Source: SP197 sp965242595 (GTDB taxonomy: Bacteria; Pseudomonadota; Alphaproteobacteria; SP197). From it: a DNA stretch of 64,000 nucleotides. The notes below the pieces were generated by a model. That model made no database searches. It saw only the letters and a program-made list of their open reading frames with translations, and was not told the origin of the DNA. Numbering within the stretch: the stretch's first letter is position 1; every line of letters begins with the position of its first letter. Positions 16,273 to 25,200 of this stretch are shown here, piece after piece. Location: positions 496,001-560,000 of the forward strand of contig OZ251464.1 in assembly GCA_965242595.1 (NCBI GenBank), read 5' to 3'. The translations under genes were made by a program, and so were the position numbers.

Positions 16273-17373
16273 ATGGCGGGCCTGAGATGCGGCATCGTGG
16301 GGCTGCCCAATGTGGGCAAATCCACCCTGTTCAACGCCCTCACCGCGTCCGCCGCCGCCCAGGTGGGCAATTTCCCCTTCTGCACCCTCGCGCCCAATGT
16401 CGGGCGGGTGGAGGTGCCGGATCGGCGCCTGGAGGCCATCGCCGCCATCGCCCGGCCCGCCAGGGTGGTGAGGAACCGCGTCGAGCTGGTGGATATCGCC
16501 GGCCTGGTGAAGGGCGCCCATCGCGGCGAGGGCCTGGGCAACCGCTTCCTTTCCCATATCCGCGAGGTCGATGCCATCCTCCATCTGGTGCGCTGCTTCA
16601 CCGACACGAACATCGCCCATATCGACGCCAGCCCGGAGCCCCTGCGCGATATCGAAAGCGTGGAAACCGAGCTGATGCTGGCCGACCTGGACAGCCTGGA
16701 ACGCCGCGCCGAGGCGGCAGCGAAGCGCGCCAGAGGCGGCGATGGCGAGGCCCGCGCCGCCCTGGCAATCATGGCCCCGGCCCTGGCGGCGCTGCAACGC
16801 GGCCAGCCCGCCCGCAGCGTGGCGGGAGAGATCGGGGCGCAAAGCCTCGCCACGCTCCAGCTGCTCACCGCCCGCCCGGTGCTCTATGTCTGCAATGTCG
16901 GCGAGGACGAGGCCTCCGGCGGCAACCCGGCCAGCGCCGCCGTCGCCCGCCACGCCGCCAGCCAGGGGATGGAGGCGGTGGCGATCTCGGCGGCGATCGA
17001 GGCCGAGCTGGCGGTGCTGAAAGATGGCGGGGAACGGGACGCCTTCCTGGCCGCCATGGGCCTTGCCGAGCCGGGCCTCCACCGGGTGCTGCGCGCCGCC
17101 TGGCGGCTGCTGGGCCTGATCGCCTTCTTCACCGTCGGCCCGAAGGAGGCCCGCGCCTGGACCGTGGCGGCCGGGGCCACCGCGCCCGAGGCCGCCGGCC
17201 ACATTCACAGCGACATGCAGCGCGGCTTCATCTGCGCCGAAACCATCGCCTTCGAGGATTATGTCCGCCACAATGGCGAACAAGGCGCCAGACAGGCCGG
17301 CCGCCTGCGCCAGGAAGGCCGCGGCTACAAAATCCAGGATGGCGACGTGGTCCTGTTCCGCTTCAACACATGA
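16273..17373 (+). CDS. ychF: YchF/Obg-like ATPase
   Basis: 366-aa P-loop protein that prefers ATP and binds ribosomes. The P-loop GLPNVGKST is at residues 10-18; DIAGLVKGAHRGEGLGNRFL is the switch region with the family's hydrophobic replacement of the catalytic residue; the specificity motif is NVGE (in YVCNVGEDEA) instead of NKxD. The C-terminal TGS domain ends EGRGYKIQDGDVVLFRFNT. The start is the ATG at 16273 just after pth; an upstream in-frame ATG lies inside pth. Confidence 0.95.
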   Translation: MAGLRCGIVGLPNVGKSTLFNALTASAAAQVGNFPFCTLAPNVGRVEVPDRRLEAIAAIARPARVVRNRVELVDIAGLVKGAHRGEGLGNRFLSHIREVDAILHLVRCFTDTNIAHIDASPEPLRDIESVETELMLADLDSLERRAEAAAKRARGGDGEARAALAIMAPALAALQRGQPARSVAGEIGAQSLATLQLLTARPVLYVCNVGEDEASGGNPASAAVARHAASQGMEAVAISAAIEAELAVLKDGGERDAFLAAMGLAEPGLHRVLRAAWRLLGLIAFFTVGPKEARAWTVAAGATAPEAAGHIHSDMQRGFICAETIAFEDYVRHNGEQGARQAGRLRQEGRGYKIQDGDVVLFRFNT

Positions 17374-17385
17374 CGGAAACCCGCG

Positions 17386-18054
17386 ATGGGAGCATGGATC
17401 GAACTGGAAGCCGACGACGGCCATCGCTTTCGCGCCTGGCATGCCGTGCCGCCATCCCCGGCCGGCGGCGTGGTGGTGCTGCAGGAGATTTTCGGCGTCA
17501 ACGGCCATATCCGCGCCCTCGCCGACGATCTCTGCGCCCGGGGCTATGAGGCCATCGCCCCGGCCCTGTTCGATCGCGCGGCACCCGCCACCGAGCTCGG
17601 CTATGGCGAGGACGATGTGGCGCGCGGGCGGGCGCTGCGGGCCATGCTGGCCAGCGACGATGTCATGCGCGATGTCGCCCGCGCCCGCGCCGTGCTGGCA
17701 GGCCCGGCGGCCGCCATCGGCTATTGCTGGGGCGGCACCCTGGCCTGGCTGGCGGCCTGCCGTCTGCCGCTGACCTGCGCGGTGGGCTATTACGGCTCCG
17801 CTACGGTGGAGTTCGTGAACGAAACGCCGGCCTGCCCCATGACGCTGATGCTGGGCGAGCACGACCCCACCTTCCCGCCCGCCGCCATCGAAGAGATCGC
17901 CTGCCGCCATCCCGGCATCGCCATCTTCACCTATCCCGCCGGCCACGGCTTCGCCTGCCCGGAACGCGCCTCCTGGCACCGGGCATCCGCCCGCCTGGCC
18001 GACGAGCGCACCGCGGACATCATGCGCCGCTATCTGGGCGGCCATCCGGATTGA
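17386..18054 (+). CDS. Dienelactone hydrolase-family protein
   Basis: 222-aa alpha/beta hydrolase. The Cys-Asp-His triad of dienelactone hydrolases is intact: C114 in GYCWGG, D160 in EHDPTF and H187 in GHGFAC. VVVLQEIFGVNGHIRALADD, typical of the family, is near the N-terminus. The true substrate is unknown; no catechol pathway genes are nearby. ATG at 17386, 12 bases after ychF. Confidence 0.88.
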   Translation: MGAWIELEADDGHRFRAWHAVPPSPAGGVVVLQEIFGVNGHIRALADDLCARGYEAIAPALFDRAAPATELGYGEDDVARGRALRAMLASDDVMRDVARARAVLAGPAAAIGYCWGGTLAWLAACRLPLTCAVGYYGSATVEFVNETPACPMTLMLGEHDPTFPPAAIEEIACRHPGIAIFTYPAGHGFACPERASWHRASARLADERTADIMRRYLGGHPD

Positions 18055-18079
18055 ATGGGGCGGGGCCGCGACGCAAGCC

Positions 18080-19474
18080 ATGGAACGCAAGGCCGTCCAG
18101 GAGCTCATCCGCCGCGAGGGCGCGCGGTTTCGCCAGGCCCGCCCGGCCTCGGCCGCCCTGCTGCAACGGGCGGGCGCCTCCATGCCGTCGGGCGTGCCCA
18201 TGGCCTGGATGCGGGGCCTGATCCATCACGATCCGGTCTATGTCGCCTCCGGTGCCGGCGCCCGCTTCAGAGATGTCGACGGCCATGTCTATCTGGATTT
18301 CAACCAGGCCGACATGTCGGCCGCCGCCGGCTATGGCACGCCGGCGGTGGCGGAGGCGGTGGCCCGGCGCATGGCCGCCGGCGCCCAGTTCCTGCTGCCG
18401 GTGGAAGACGCGCTGTGGGTCTCGCAGGAGCTGGGGCGGCGCTTCGGCCTCAGCCATTGGCAATACACGCTTTCGTCCTCTTCGGCGATGACCGAGGCGA
18501 TCCGCCTCGCCCGGCTGGCCAGCGGGCGCGAAGGCATCCTGATGTTCGACGGCAGCTATCACGGCCATATCGGCGAAACCCTGGTGGATTACGCCAACAC
18601 CGAGGTCAATCCGGGGACCGGCCTCGGGACCGATCCGGGGGCCGGCGACCGCGCCCGCAGCGGACGCTCGCTGGGCCTGGCCGGCGATCACGGGCGCCAC
18701 ACCCGCGTCGTTCCTTTCAACGATCTGGAGGCCGCCGAAGCCGTGCTCGCCCGCGCCGCCACGGCCTGTGTCATCGTGGAGCCGGCGTTGACCAATGTCG
18801 GCCTGGTGTGCCCGCGCGAAGGCTTCCTCGCTGGCCTCGCCGCCGCCTGCCAGCGCCATGGCAGCCTGCTGGTGGTGGACGAAACCCACACCCATATGCT
18901 GGCCTTCGGCGGCTTGGTGCGGCTGTGGGGGCTGCGGCCCGATATCGTCGTCATCGGCAAGAATTTCGCCGGCGGCGTCCCCATCGGCGCCTATGGTTTC
19001 GGCGCCCGGCTGGCCCGGCTGATGGAGACGCACCTGTTCGATCACGCCGGGGAGGCGCCGGGCTTCGCCAGCGGCGGCACGCTCTATGGCAACGCGCTCA
19101 GCCTGGCGGCGGCGCGGGCGACTCTGGCAGAGGTTCTGACCCAGCCGGGCTATGACCGCATCGCCCGGCTGGGGGCGAAGCTTGCCGCCGGCATCGGCCG
19201 CATCGTGGCAGAGGCCGGCCTGCCCTGGCGGGCGCAGCATCTGCAAAGCCGGGCCGGCTGGCTCTATGCCGCCCGCCCGCCCGCCAGCGGCGCCGAAGCG
19301 GTGGCGGCGATGGATGTGGCGCTTTCGGATTCGCGCCGCCTCTATATGGCCAATCGCGGCATCTGGGAGGCGATCGTCACCGCCGGCCCGGCGGCATCCT
19401 TCGCCATGACCGAGGCCGATATCGACCTTTATCTGGACATCGCCCGCGCCTGGGTCCGGGAGCTGCTGCGGTGA
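18080..19474 (+). CDS. Class III aminotransferase (glutamate-1-semialdehyde aminomutase-like)
   Basis: 464-aa PLP enzyme. D267 in LLVVDETHTHM binds the PLP ring nitrogen and K294 in VVIGKNFAGGVPIGAYG forms the aldimine; SGGTLYGNALSLAAARATL is near the C-terminal side. The N-terminus (GVPMAWMRGLIHHDPVYVAS) resembles GSA-aminotransferase-like proteins acting on unusual substrates, so a heme role should not be assumed. The stop overlaps the next gene's GTG in a GTGA sequence. Confidence 0.85.
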   Translation: MERKAVQELIRREGARFRQARPASAALLQRAGASMPSGVPMAWMRGLIHHDPVYVASGAGARFRDVDGHVYLDFNQADMSAAAGYGTPAVAEAVARRMAAGAQFLLPVEDALWVSQELGRRFGLSHWQYTLSSSSAMTEAIRLARLASGREGILMFDGSYHGHIGETLVDYANTEVNPGTGLGTDPGAGDRARSGRSLGLAGDHGRHTRVVPFNDLEAAEAVLARAATACVIVEPALTNVGLVCPREGFLAGLAAACQRHGSLLVVDETHTHMLAFGGLVRLWGLRPDIVVIGKNFAGGVPIGAYGFGARLARLMETHLFDHAGEAPGFASGGTLYGNALSLAAARATLAEVLTQPGYDRIARLGAKLAAGIGRIVAEAGLPWRAQHLQSRAGWLYAARPPASGAEAVAAMDVALSDSRRLYMANRGIWEAIVTAGPAASFAMTEADIDLYLDIARAWVRELLR

Positions 19475-21768
19475 GCGCGGCGGCGTCCCGGCGCTGGCTG
19501 GCGGCGCCCGCGCTGGCCCTGGCCCTGGCCATCGCCGCCCCGGCCTCGGCCCAGCTGGCCGGCCTTGGCGGCGGGGCGGCGGATGGTGCGGCCGCCAGCG
19601 CGCCGGCGCTGCCCGATCCGCTGACCCGCGAGGCCATCCGCGACCTTCTGGCCGGGCTGGACGACGGCCAGGTCCGCACTCTGCTGCTGCAACGGCTCGG
19701 CGCCGAGGCGGAACGGCGCGCCGCCGAGCTCGCGCGGCGCCAGCAGCGCGATCTCGCCACCGTTGCCGCCGATTATGCCGTCGCCTTCGCTGCCTTCCTG
19801 GCCCGCGCCGTCGCCGCCACCCCGCAGCTGGCCGATCCGGTGGCGGCGGCCCTGGCCAGCTTTGCCGAACGACGGCAGGGGCGGGAGATCGCCGCCTTTT
19901 TCGCCATGCTGGCCGCTTCGCTGGGCGCGGGGCTGGCGGCGGCGGCCGCGCTGTGGCTGCCGCTTCGCCACCTCATGCGCCGGGCGCTGGCGCGACGCCC
20001 GGGCGCGGCCAGGCGCCAGGGGCTGGCCTTCCTGGCCCAGGCGGCCGCTGCCGCCGCCTTCCTGGCCGCCGGCCACGGGGCGGCCGCCCTGATGGCTGGC
20101 ACGGCTGGCACGGCGGGCGAGCTGGCGACCTCCAACCTGATCGTCACCGAAACCGCCCGCACCTGGCTGGTGGCGGCGCTGGCCTGGGCGATTCTGGCCC
20201 CGGGCTGCGCCCAGGCGCGGCTGGTGGCGGCCGCAGACGGCCCCGCCCGCCGGCTGGCCATCGATGTCGCGCTGCTGGCGCTGTTCTTCAACGCCGGCTT
20301 CGGCTTTCTGGCCTGGATCGAGCTGTTCGGTGTCCCCTTGCGGGATGTCTGGCTGGGTTTCTGGATCAATCTCGCCTTCCATCTTCTGGCCGCCGCTCTG
20401 CTATGGCGCAATCGGGACGGCCTTCGCACCATCCTGCTGGGCCGGTCGAACGATGGCATCGATCGCTGGTTCGCCGCCCATTGGCCGGCGCTCTCCATCC
20501 TGCTGCTGGGGCTGCACTGGCTGGCCGTGGGGCTGATCGCCGCCACCAGCGCGGTGGAGCTCGGCATCGTCACCAGCATGGCGCTGACCCTGGCGGTGCT
20601 GGTCGGCGCCCCTGCCATCGATCGTTCGGCGCGGACGCTGGCGCGGCTGCCGATCCCGCACCGGCCCGGGCGCGATGCCGCCCTGCTGGCCGCCGACGAG
20701 GAAACCCGCGCCGGCCTGGCCCGGGTGTTCCGCGTCGCTGCCGCCGTGCTGGGCGTGGCGTTCGTGCTGGGGCTGTGGCAGGTGGATATCGAGGCGGTGG
20801 CGGCGGAAAGCGTCGGCGCCCGCCTTGCCGGCGCGCTGCTGGGCTCGCTGCTGATCGTGGCGCTGGCCTATGGGGCGTGGCAGCTGGTTCGCACCGCCGC
20901 CGACCGCCGCATCGCCATCGAACGGGTGGCCCTGGGGCTGGGCGACGAAAGCGAGGAGCCGCAGGAGGGCGAGGGCGGCGGCGCCGGGGCCAGGCTGGGC
21001 ACCCTGCTGCCGCTGGTGAAGGCGGCGGCAAAGGTGGCGATCGCCACCGTTGCCGCCCTGGCCGTGCTGGGGGAGATGGGCGTCAACATCCTGCCGCTGC
21101 TGGCCGGGGCCAGCGTGGCCGGGCTGGCCATCGGCTTTGGCGCCCAGACGCTGGTGAAGGATGTGGTCTCCGGCGCCTTCTTCCTGTTCGACGATGCCTT
21201 CCGGCGCGGCGAATATGTCGATATCGGCGAGGTCAAGGGCACGGTGGAGAAGATTTCCATCCGCTCCATGCAGCTGCGCCACCATCGCGGGCCGCTGAAC
21301 ACCGTGCCCTTCGGCGACATCCGCCATGTCACCAACTATTCGCGCGACTGGGCGATCATGAAGCTGCCGCTGCGGCTGACCTACGACACCGACGCCGAGA
21401 AGGTGCGCAAGATGATCAAGAAGCTGGGCCAGGAGCTGCTGGCCGATCCGGAATTCGGGCCCATGTTCCTGCAACCCCTGAAATCGCAGGGCGTGGTGCA
21501 GATGGAGGATTCGGCCCAGATCATGGCGGTGAAATTCATGACGCGGCCGGGCGATCAATGGATGCTGCGCCGGGTGGTGTTCGCCCGCATCCGCGATCTG
21601 TTCGAAGCCAACGGCATCCGCTTTGCCAACCGCGAGGTGACGGTGCGGCTGGGCGACGACGAGAAGGGCGACAGGGACGGCAACCGCGCCCTGGCCGGGG
21701 CGGCCGCGCGCATCGCCACCGAGCCACAGGCGCCGCCGGGCGGGCAGGCGGGCGGGGCGCCGCGCTAG
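19471..21768 (+). CDS. Large MscS-family mechanosensitive channel
   Basis: 765 aa. Signal peptide (LAAPALALALAIAAPASAQL), a periplasmic region, about ten TM segments, then the MscS core: pore helix LLAGASVAGLAIGFGAQTLV with KDVVSGAFFLFDDAF, beta domain RRGEYVDIGEVKGTVEKISI and the cytoplasmic alpha/beta domain. Size and layout match YbiO-like channels that release osmolytes on hypo-osmotic shock. GTG start in a GTGA overlap; its stop shares CTAG with the convergent mtnP. Confidence 0.9.
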   Translation: MSAAASRRWLAAPALALALAIAAPASAQLAGLGGGAADGAAASAPALPDPLTREAIRDLLAGLDDGQVRTLLLQRLGAEAERRAAELARRQQRDLATVAADYAVAFAAFLARAVAATPQLADPVAAALASFAERRQGREIAAFFAMLAASLGAGLAAAAALWLPLRHLMRRALARRPGAARRQGLAFLAQAAAAAAFLAAGHGAAALMAGTAGTAGELATSNLIVTETARTWLVAALAWAILAPGCAQARLVAAADGPARRLAIDVALLALFFNAGFGFLAWIELFGVPLRDVWLGFWINLAFHLLAAALLWRNRDGLRTILLGRSNDGIDRWFAAHWPALSILLLGLHWLAVGLIAATSAVELGIVTSMALTLAVLVGAPAIDRSARTLARLPIPHRPGRDAALLAADEETRAGLARVFRVAAAVLGVAFVLGLWQVDIEAVAAESVGARLAGALLGSLLIVALAYGAWQLVRTAADRRIAIERVALGLGDESEEPQEGEGGGAGARLGTLLPLVKAAAKVAIATVAALAVLGEMGVNILPLLAGASVAGLAIGFGAQTLVKDVVSGAFFLFDDAFRRGEYVDIGEVKGTVEKISIRSMQLRHHRGPLNTVPFGDIRHVTNYSRDWAIMKLPLRLTYDTDAEKVRKMIKKLGQELLADPEFGPMFLQPLKSQGVVQMEDSAQIMAVKFMTRPGDQWMLRRVVFARIRDLFEANGIRFANREVTVRLGDDEKGDRDGNRALAGAAARIATEPQAPPGGQAGGAPR

Positions 21769-22640
21769 GGCGCCAGCACCCGCCCGGCCACCGCGTCCAG
21801 CCTGGCCAGCAGCGCCCGGTCGCGGCGTTCGGGGGCGGTGACGATGGCGCTTTCCAGCGCCTGGCCGCAGCCTTGCTGGCAGGGCGGGGATTGCGCCGGC
21901 CAGGCGGCCGCCAGCGCCCGCACCAGGCGGCGCGCCTTGCCGGCATTGGCCTGGAGCACGGCGATCACCTTTTCCACCGTGACGGCGCCGTGGCTTTCGT
22001 GCCAGCAATCGTAATCGGTGACCATGGCGCAGGTGGCGTAGCAAAGCTCTGCCTCGCGGGCCAGCCTGGCTTCGGGCATGGCGGTCATGCCGATGACGTC
22101 GGCGCCCCAGGAACGGTAGAGGCGCGATTCCGCCAGGGTGGAAAATTGCGGGCCTTCGATGCAGAGATAGCTGCCGCCCGCCACGGTGGCGATGTCCGCC
22201 TGGCGCCCGGCCGCCGCCAGCGCCTGGGCCAGGCGGGCGCAGCTGGGGGCGGCCAGCGAGACATGGGCGACGCAGCCGGGGCCGAAGAAGCTGCGCGGGC
22301 GGCCTGCGGTGCGGTCGATATACTGGTCGCAGAGCACGAAGGCGCCCGGGGCCAGCCCTTCCTTCAGCGAGCCTACGGCCGCCATGGAGACCAGATCGGT
22401 GACGCCCAGGCGCTTCAGCGCGTCGATGTTGGCGCGGTAGTTGATGGCGTCGGGCGGGATGGGGTGGCCGCGCCCGTGGCGGGGCAGGAAGACGATGCGG
22501 CGGCCTTCCAGCCGGCCTTCCAGCAGGCTGTCGGAGGGCTGGCCCCAGGGGGTGGCGACTTGGCGCCAGCGCGCATCGGCCAGGCCCTCCATGTCGTAGA
22601 TGCCGCTGCCGCCGACGATGCCCAGAACCCGCTCGCCCAT
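21765..22640 (-). CDS. mtnP: S-methyl-5'-thioadenosine phosphorylase
   Basis: 291-aa PNP/MTAP-family enzyme splitting methylthioadenosine into adenine and methylthioribose-1-phosphate. Motifs: LGIVGGSGIYDMEGL, PRHGRGHPIPPDAINYRANI, MAAVGSLKEGLAPGAFVLCD, and YLCIEGPQFSTLAESRLYRS with IGMTAMPEARLAREAELCYA (substrate site). The start is the ATG at 22640 after GGAAGGGCGC; an upstream in-frame start would add an unrelated 32-aa stretch. Convergent with the MscS gene. Confidence 0.93.
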   Translation of the reverse strand: MGERVLGIVGGSGIYDMEGLADARWRQVATPWGQPSDSLLEGRLEGRRIVFLPRHGRGHPIPPDAINYRANIDALKRLGVTDLVSMAAVGSLKEGLAPGAFVLCDQYIDRTAGRPRSFFGPGCVAHVSLAAPSCARLAQALAAAGRQADIATVAGGSYLCIEGPQFSTLAESRLYRSWGADVIGMTAMPEARLAREAELCYATCAMVTDYDCWHESHGAVTVEKVIAVLQANAGKARRLVRALAAAWPAQSPPCQQGCGQALESAIVTAPERRDRALLARLDAVAGRVLAP

Positions 22641-22708
22641 CGCGCCCTTCCTCCGCTGTGCCGTTGTGTCCGTTGTGGAAACCGCGCCTGCAAGGCAGGC
22701 GGCGGCTA

Positions 22709-23977
22709 TTAGAAACGCGCCTCGTTCAGCCGCCAATAGATGTCCGTGCCCCGGAGAGGGGAGTCGTTTTCTATGAAATCCCAGGGAATGCTGCCATCGT
22801 CTGCTTTCGCCGCCGGGTCGGCGCCGGCCTCCAGCAGCGCCTCTACCACCGCCGGGGTTCCACCCCCCGCCGCAAAGTGCAGGGAGGTCGCTCCGCGATC
22901 ATCACGCGCTTCCAGGTTGGCGCCGGCGTCCAGCAGCGCTTTCACCACCGCCGGGGTTTTGTTTCCCGCCGCATGGTGCAGGGGCGTCGTTCCACTTTCG
23001 GTCCGAGCTTCCAGGTTGGCGCTGGCATCTATCAACACCGTCACCACCTCCGGGATCCCGTCCTCCTCCGCCGCCCAGTGCAGGGGCGTCCACCCGCTTT
23101 CGGTCCGCGCTTCCAGGTTGGCGCCGGCATCTATCAGCGCCGCTACCACCTCCGGGATCCCGTCCTCCACCGCCGCTGCCCAGTGCAGGGGCGTCCATCC
23201 GTCTTCGGCCCGCGCATTGGGGTTGGCGTCAGCGTCCAACAGCGCCGCCACCACCGCCAGGTTCCCGCCCGCCACCGCTGCGTGCAGGGGCGTCCATTCG
23301 CTTTCGGTCCGTGCTTCCAGGTTGGCGCCAGCATCTATCAGCGCCGTCACCACCTCCGGGATCCCATCCTCCGTCGCCAGATGCAGGGGTGTCCATCCGC
23401 TTTCGTCCCGCGCTTCCGGGCTGGCGCCGGCGTCCAGCAGCGCCGCCACCACCTCCGGGCTCCCGTCCTCCGCCGCCAGATGCAGGGGTGTCCATCCGCT
23501 TTCGGTTCGCGCTTCCAGGTGGGCACCGGCATCTATCAGCGCCGTCACCACCTCCGGGATCTCGTCCTCCGCCGCCAGATGCAGGGGTGTCCATCCGCTT
23601 TTGGTCCGTGCTTCCAGGTTAGCGCCGGCATCTATCAGCGCCGCCACCACTGCTGGTGTTGTGCTGGACGCCGCCGCCAGATGCAGGGGCGTCGCTCCGC
23701 TTTCGTTCCGCGCTTCCAGGTTGGCGCCGGCGTCCAGCAGCACCACCACCACCGCCGGGGTTGTGCTGCTCATCGCCGTATAGTGCAGGAGTGTCATGCC
23801 GACCGAGTTCCGCGCTTCCGGGTTGGCACCAGCGGCCAGGCAGCGCGCCACATCCGCTGCCGTGGCGGCTTTGAAGAACGCACTCGTGTTCCAATCGTCG
23901 CAGGACGGACCGGCCAGCGCGGCGGCGGGCAGGGCCAGCCACAGGGACAGGGCAGCTATGGCCTTGGTTTTCGCCAT
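22709..23977 (-). CDS. Exported ankyrin-repeat protein (copy A)
   Basis: 422 aa. Signal peptide (AIAALSLWLALPAAALAGPS), a short Cys-containing segment (SCDDWNTSAFFKAATAAD), then about eleven 33-36-aa ankyrin repeats with the TPLHLAA core and AVVAALIDAGANLEAR linker, and an end GSIPWDFIENDSPLRGTDIYW. Ankyrin repeats mediate protein binding; with a signal peptide this one probably acts in the periplasm or outside. The ATG at 23977 follows GGAG. Clear tandem paralogue of the gene at 24100-25158, sharing both termini. Partner unknown. Confidence 0.85.
   Translation of the reverse strand: MAKTKAIAALSLWLALPAAALAGPSCDDWNTSAFFKAATAADVARCLAAGANPEARNSVGMTLLHYTAMSSTTPAVVVVLLDAGANLEARNESGATPLHLAAASSTTPAVVAALIDAGANLEARTKSGWTPLHLAAEDEIPEVVTALIDAGAHLEARTESGWTPLHLAAEDGSPEVVAALLDAGASPEARDESGWTPLHLATEDGIPEVVTALIDAGANLEARTESEWTPLHAAVAGGNLAVVAALLDADANPNARAEDGWTPLHWAAAVEDGIPEVVAALIDAGANLEARTESGWTPLHWAAEEDGIPEVVTVLIDASANLEARTESGTTPLHHAAGNKTPAVVKALLDAGANLEARDDRGATSLHFAAGGGTPAVVEALLEAGADPAAKADDGSIPWDFIENDSPLRGTDIYWRLNEARF
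22840..23800. repeat. About 100-bp DNA-level tandem repeats within ankyrin gene A
   Basis: The repeats remain similar at DNA level: blocks around TCCAGGTTGGCGCCGGCATC and GCAGGGGCGTCCATCCGCTT recur every 99-108 bp. Such near-identity allows repeat gain or loss by recombination. Gene B (24200-25000) shows the same words with more divergence. Confidence 0.65.
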
Positions 23978-24099
23978 CGTCGCTCCATCCTCCCGCTCAT
24001 GGACGGCAGGCTGCCATGGCGCAGGTGGGCCGGCAAGGGCGCGTCCGTGTTTGTCGCATAAACGCAAAGTGAAACTGGCGCCCGCAAGGCAGGTGGCGG

Positions 24100-25158
24100 C
24101 TATTGGAAGCGCCCCTCGTTCAGTCGCCAATAGAGATCCGTGCCTTTGAGAGGGGAGTCGTCCTTTATGAAGTGCCAGGGGATGCGGCCGCTGGCGTCTT
24201 TTGCCGCCGGGTCGGCGCCAGCGTCCAGCAGCGCCTTTACCACCATTGGGGTTTTGCTGAGCGCCGCTGCCCAGTGCAGGGGCGTCCATCTGTGTTCGGC
24301 CCGCGCTTCCAGGTTTGCGCCGGCATCTACCAGCGCCGCCACTACCGCCGGTATTGTGCTGTTCGCTGCCGCCGTGTGCAGAGGTGTCGCTCCGCGTTCG
24401 GTTCGCGCTTCCAGATTGGCGCCGGCCTCCAGCAGCGCCACCACCGCCGCAGGGGGCGCGCTGTCCGGTGCTTCCAACTCTCCTCGATCATAAGCCAACA
24501 TCTCCTCGGTCGTAAACGAGCGGCGCAGCGCCACCACACTGTGCGCCGCCGCCATGTGCAGGGGCGTCCATCCGCGTTCGGTTCGCGCTTCCAGGTTGGC
24601 GCCGGCATCTATCAGCGCCTCCACCACCGCCGGGGTCTCGCTCCACTTCACCGCATAGTGCAGGGGTGTCGCTCCGTCTTCGGCCCGCGCTTCTAGGTAT
24701 GCGCCAGCGTCCAGCAGCACCTTCACCACCGCTGGTGTTGTGCTGCGCGCCGCTGCCGCGTGCAAGGGTGTCGCTCCGTCTTCGGTTCGCGTTTCCGGGT
24801 TGGCGCCAGCCTCCAGCAGCGCCTTTACTACCGCCGGGGTTGTTCTGTTCATCGCCGCCATGTGCAGGGGCGTCAATCCGCCTTCGGCCCGCGCTTCCAG
24901 GCTGGCGCCGGCCTCCAGCAGTGCCTTCATCATCGCCGAGGTTTTGCTGAGCGCCGCCGCCATGTGCAGAGGCATCAATCCGAGTTCGCCTCGCGCTTCC
25001 AGGTTGGCGCCGGCGTCCAGGCAGCGGGCCACATCCGCCGCGGTGGCGGCTTCGAAGAACGCCCTCGTGTTCCAATCGTAGCAGGACGGCCCGGCCGCCG
25101 CCGCGCCGGCCAGCGCCAGCCACAGGGACAGGGCGGCTATGGCCTTGGCTTTCGCCAT
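24100..25158 (-). CDS. Exported ankyrin-repeat protein (copy B)
   Basis: 352 aa. The signal peptide MAKAKAIAALSLWLALAGAA and the following SCYDWNTRAFFEAATAADVA are nearly identical to copy A. Seven TPLH-type ankyrin repeats follow, interrupted after the fifth by a ~25-aa insertion (RRSFTTEEMLAYDRGELEAP) absent from copy A, then the shared end WHFIKDDSPLKGTDLYWRLN. The ATG at 25158 follows GGGGGAGAG. It lies 42 bp downstream of petC on the same strand, so it may be read with the bc1 operon. Confidence 0.85.
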   Translation of the reverse strand: MAKAKAIAALSLWLALAGAAAAGPSCYDWNTRAFFEAATAADVARCLDAGANLEARGELGLMPLHMAAALSKTSAMMKALLEAGASLEARAEGGLTPLHMAAMNRTTPAVVKALLEAGANPETRTEDGATPLHAAAARSTTPAVVKVLLDAGAYLEARAEDGATPLHYAVKWSETPAVVEALIDAGANLEARTERGWTPLHMAAAHSVVALRRSFTTEEMLAYDRGELEAPDSAPPAAVVALLEAGANLEARTERGATPLHTAAANSTIPAVVAALVDAGANLEARAEHRWTPLHWAAALSKTPMVVKALLDAGADPAAKDASGRIPWHFIKDDSPLKGTDLYWRLNEGRFQ

Positions 25159-25200
25159 CGTCGCTCTCCCCCGCCATGCCAGCGCAGCGCCGCCGGGGCT

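Noticed and set aside
18080..19474. Naming the aminotransferase hemL
   Set aside because: It resembles glutamate-1-semialdehyde aminomutase but differs around the PLP aspartate (DETHTH), and no C5-pathway gene is near.
22840..25000. CRISPR-like array in the ankyrin genes
   Set aside because: The regular ~100-bp repeats are coding, in frame, and translate to ankyrin repeats; no spacers.
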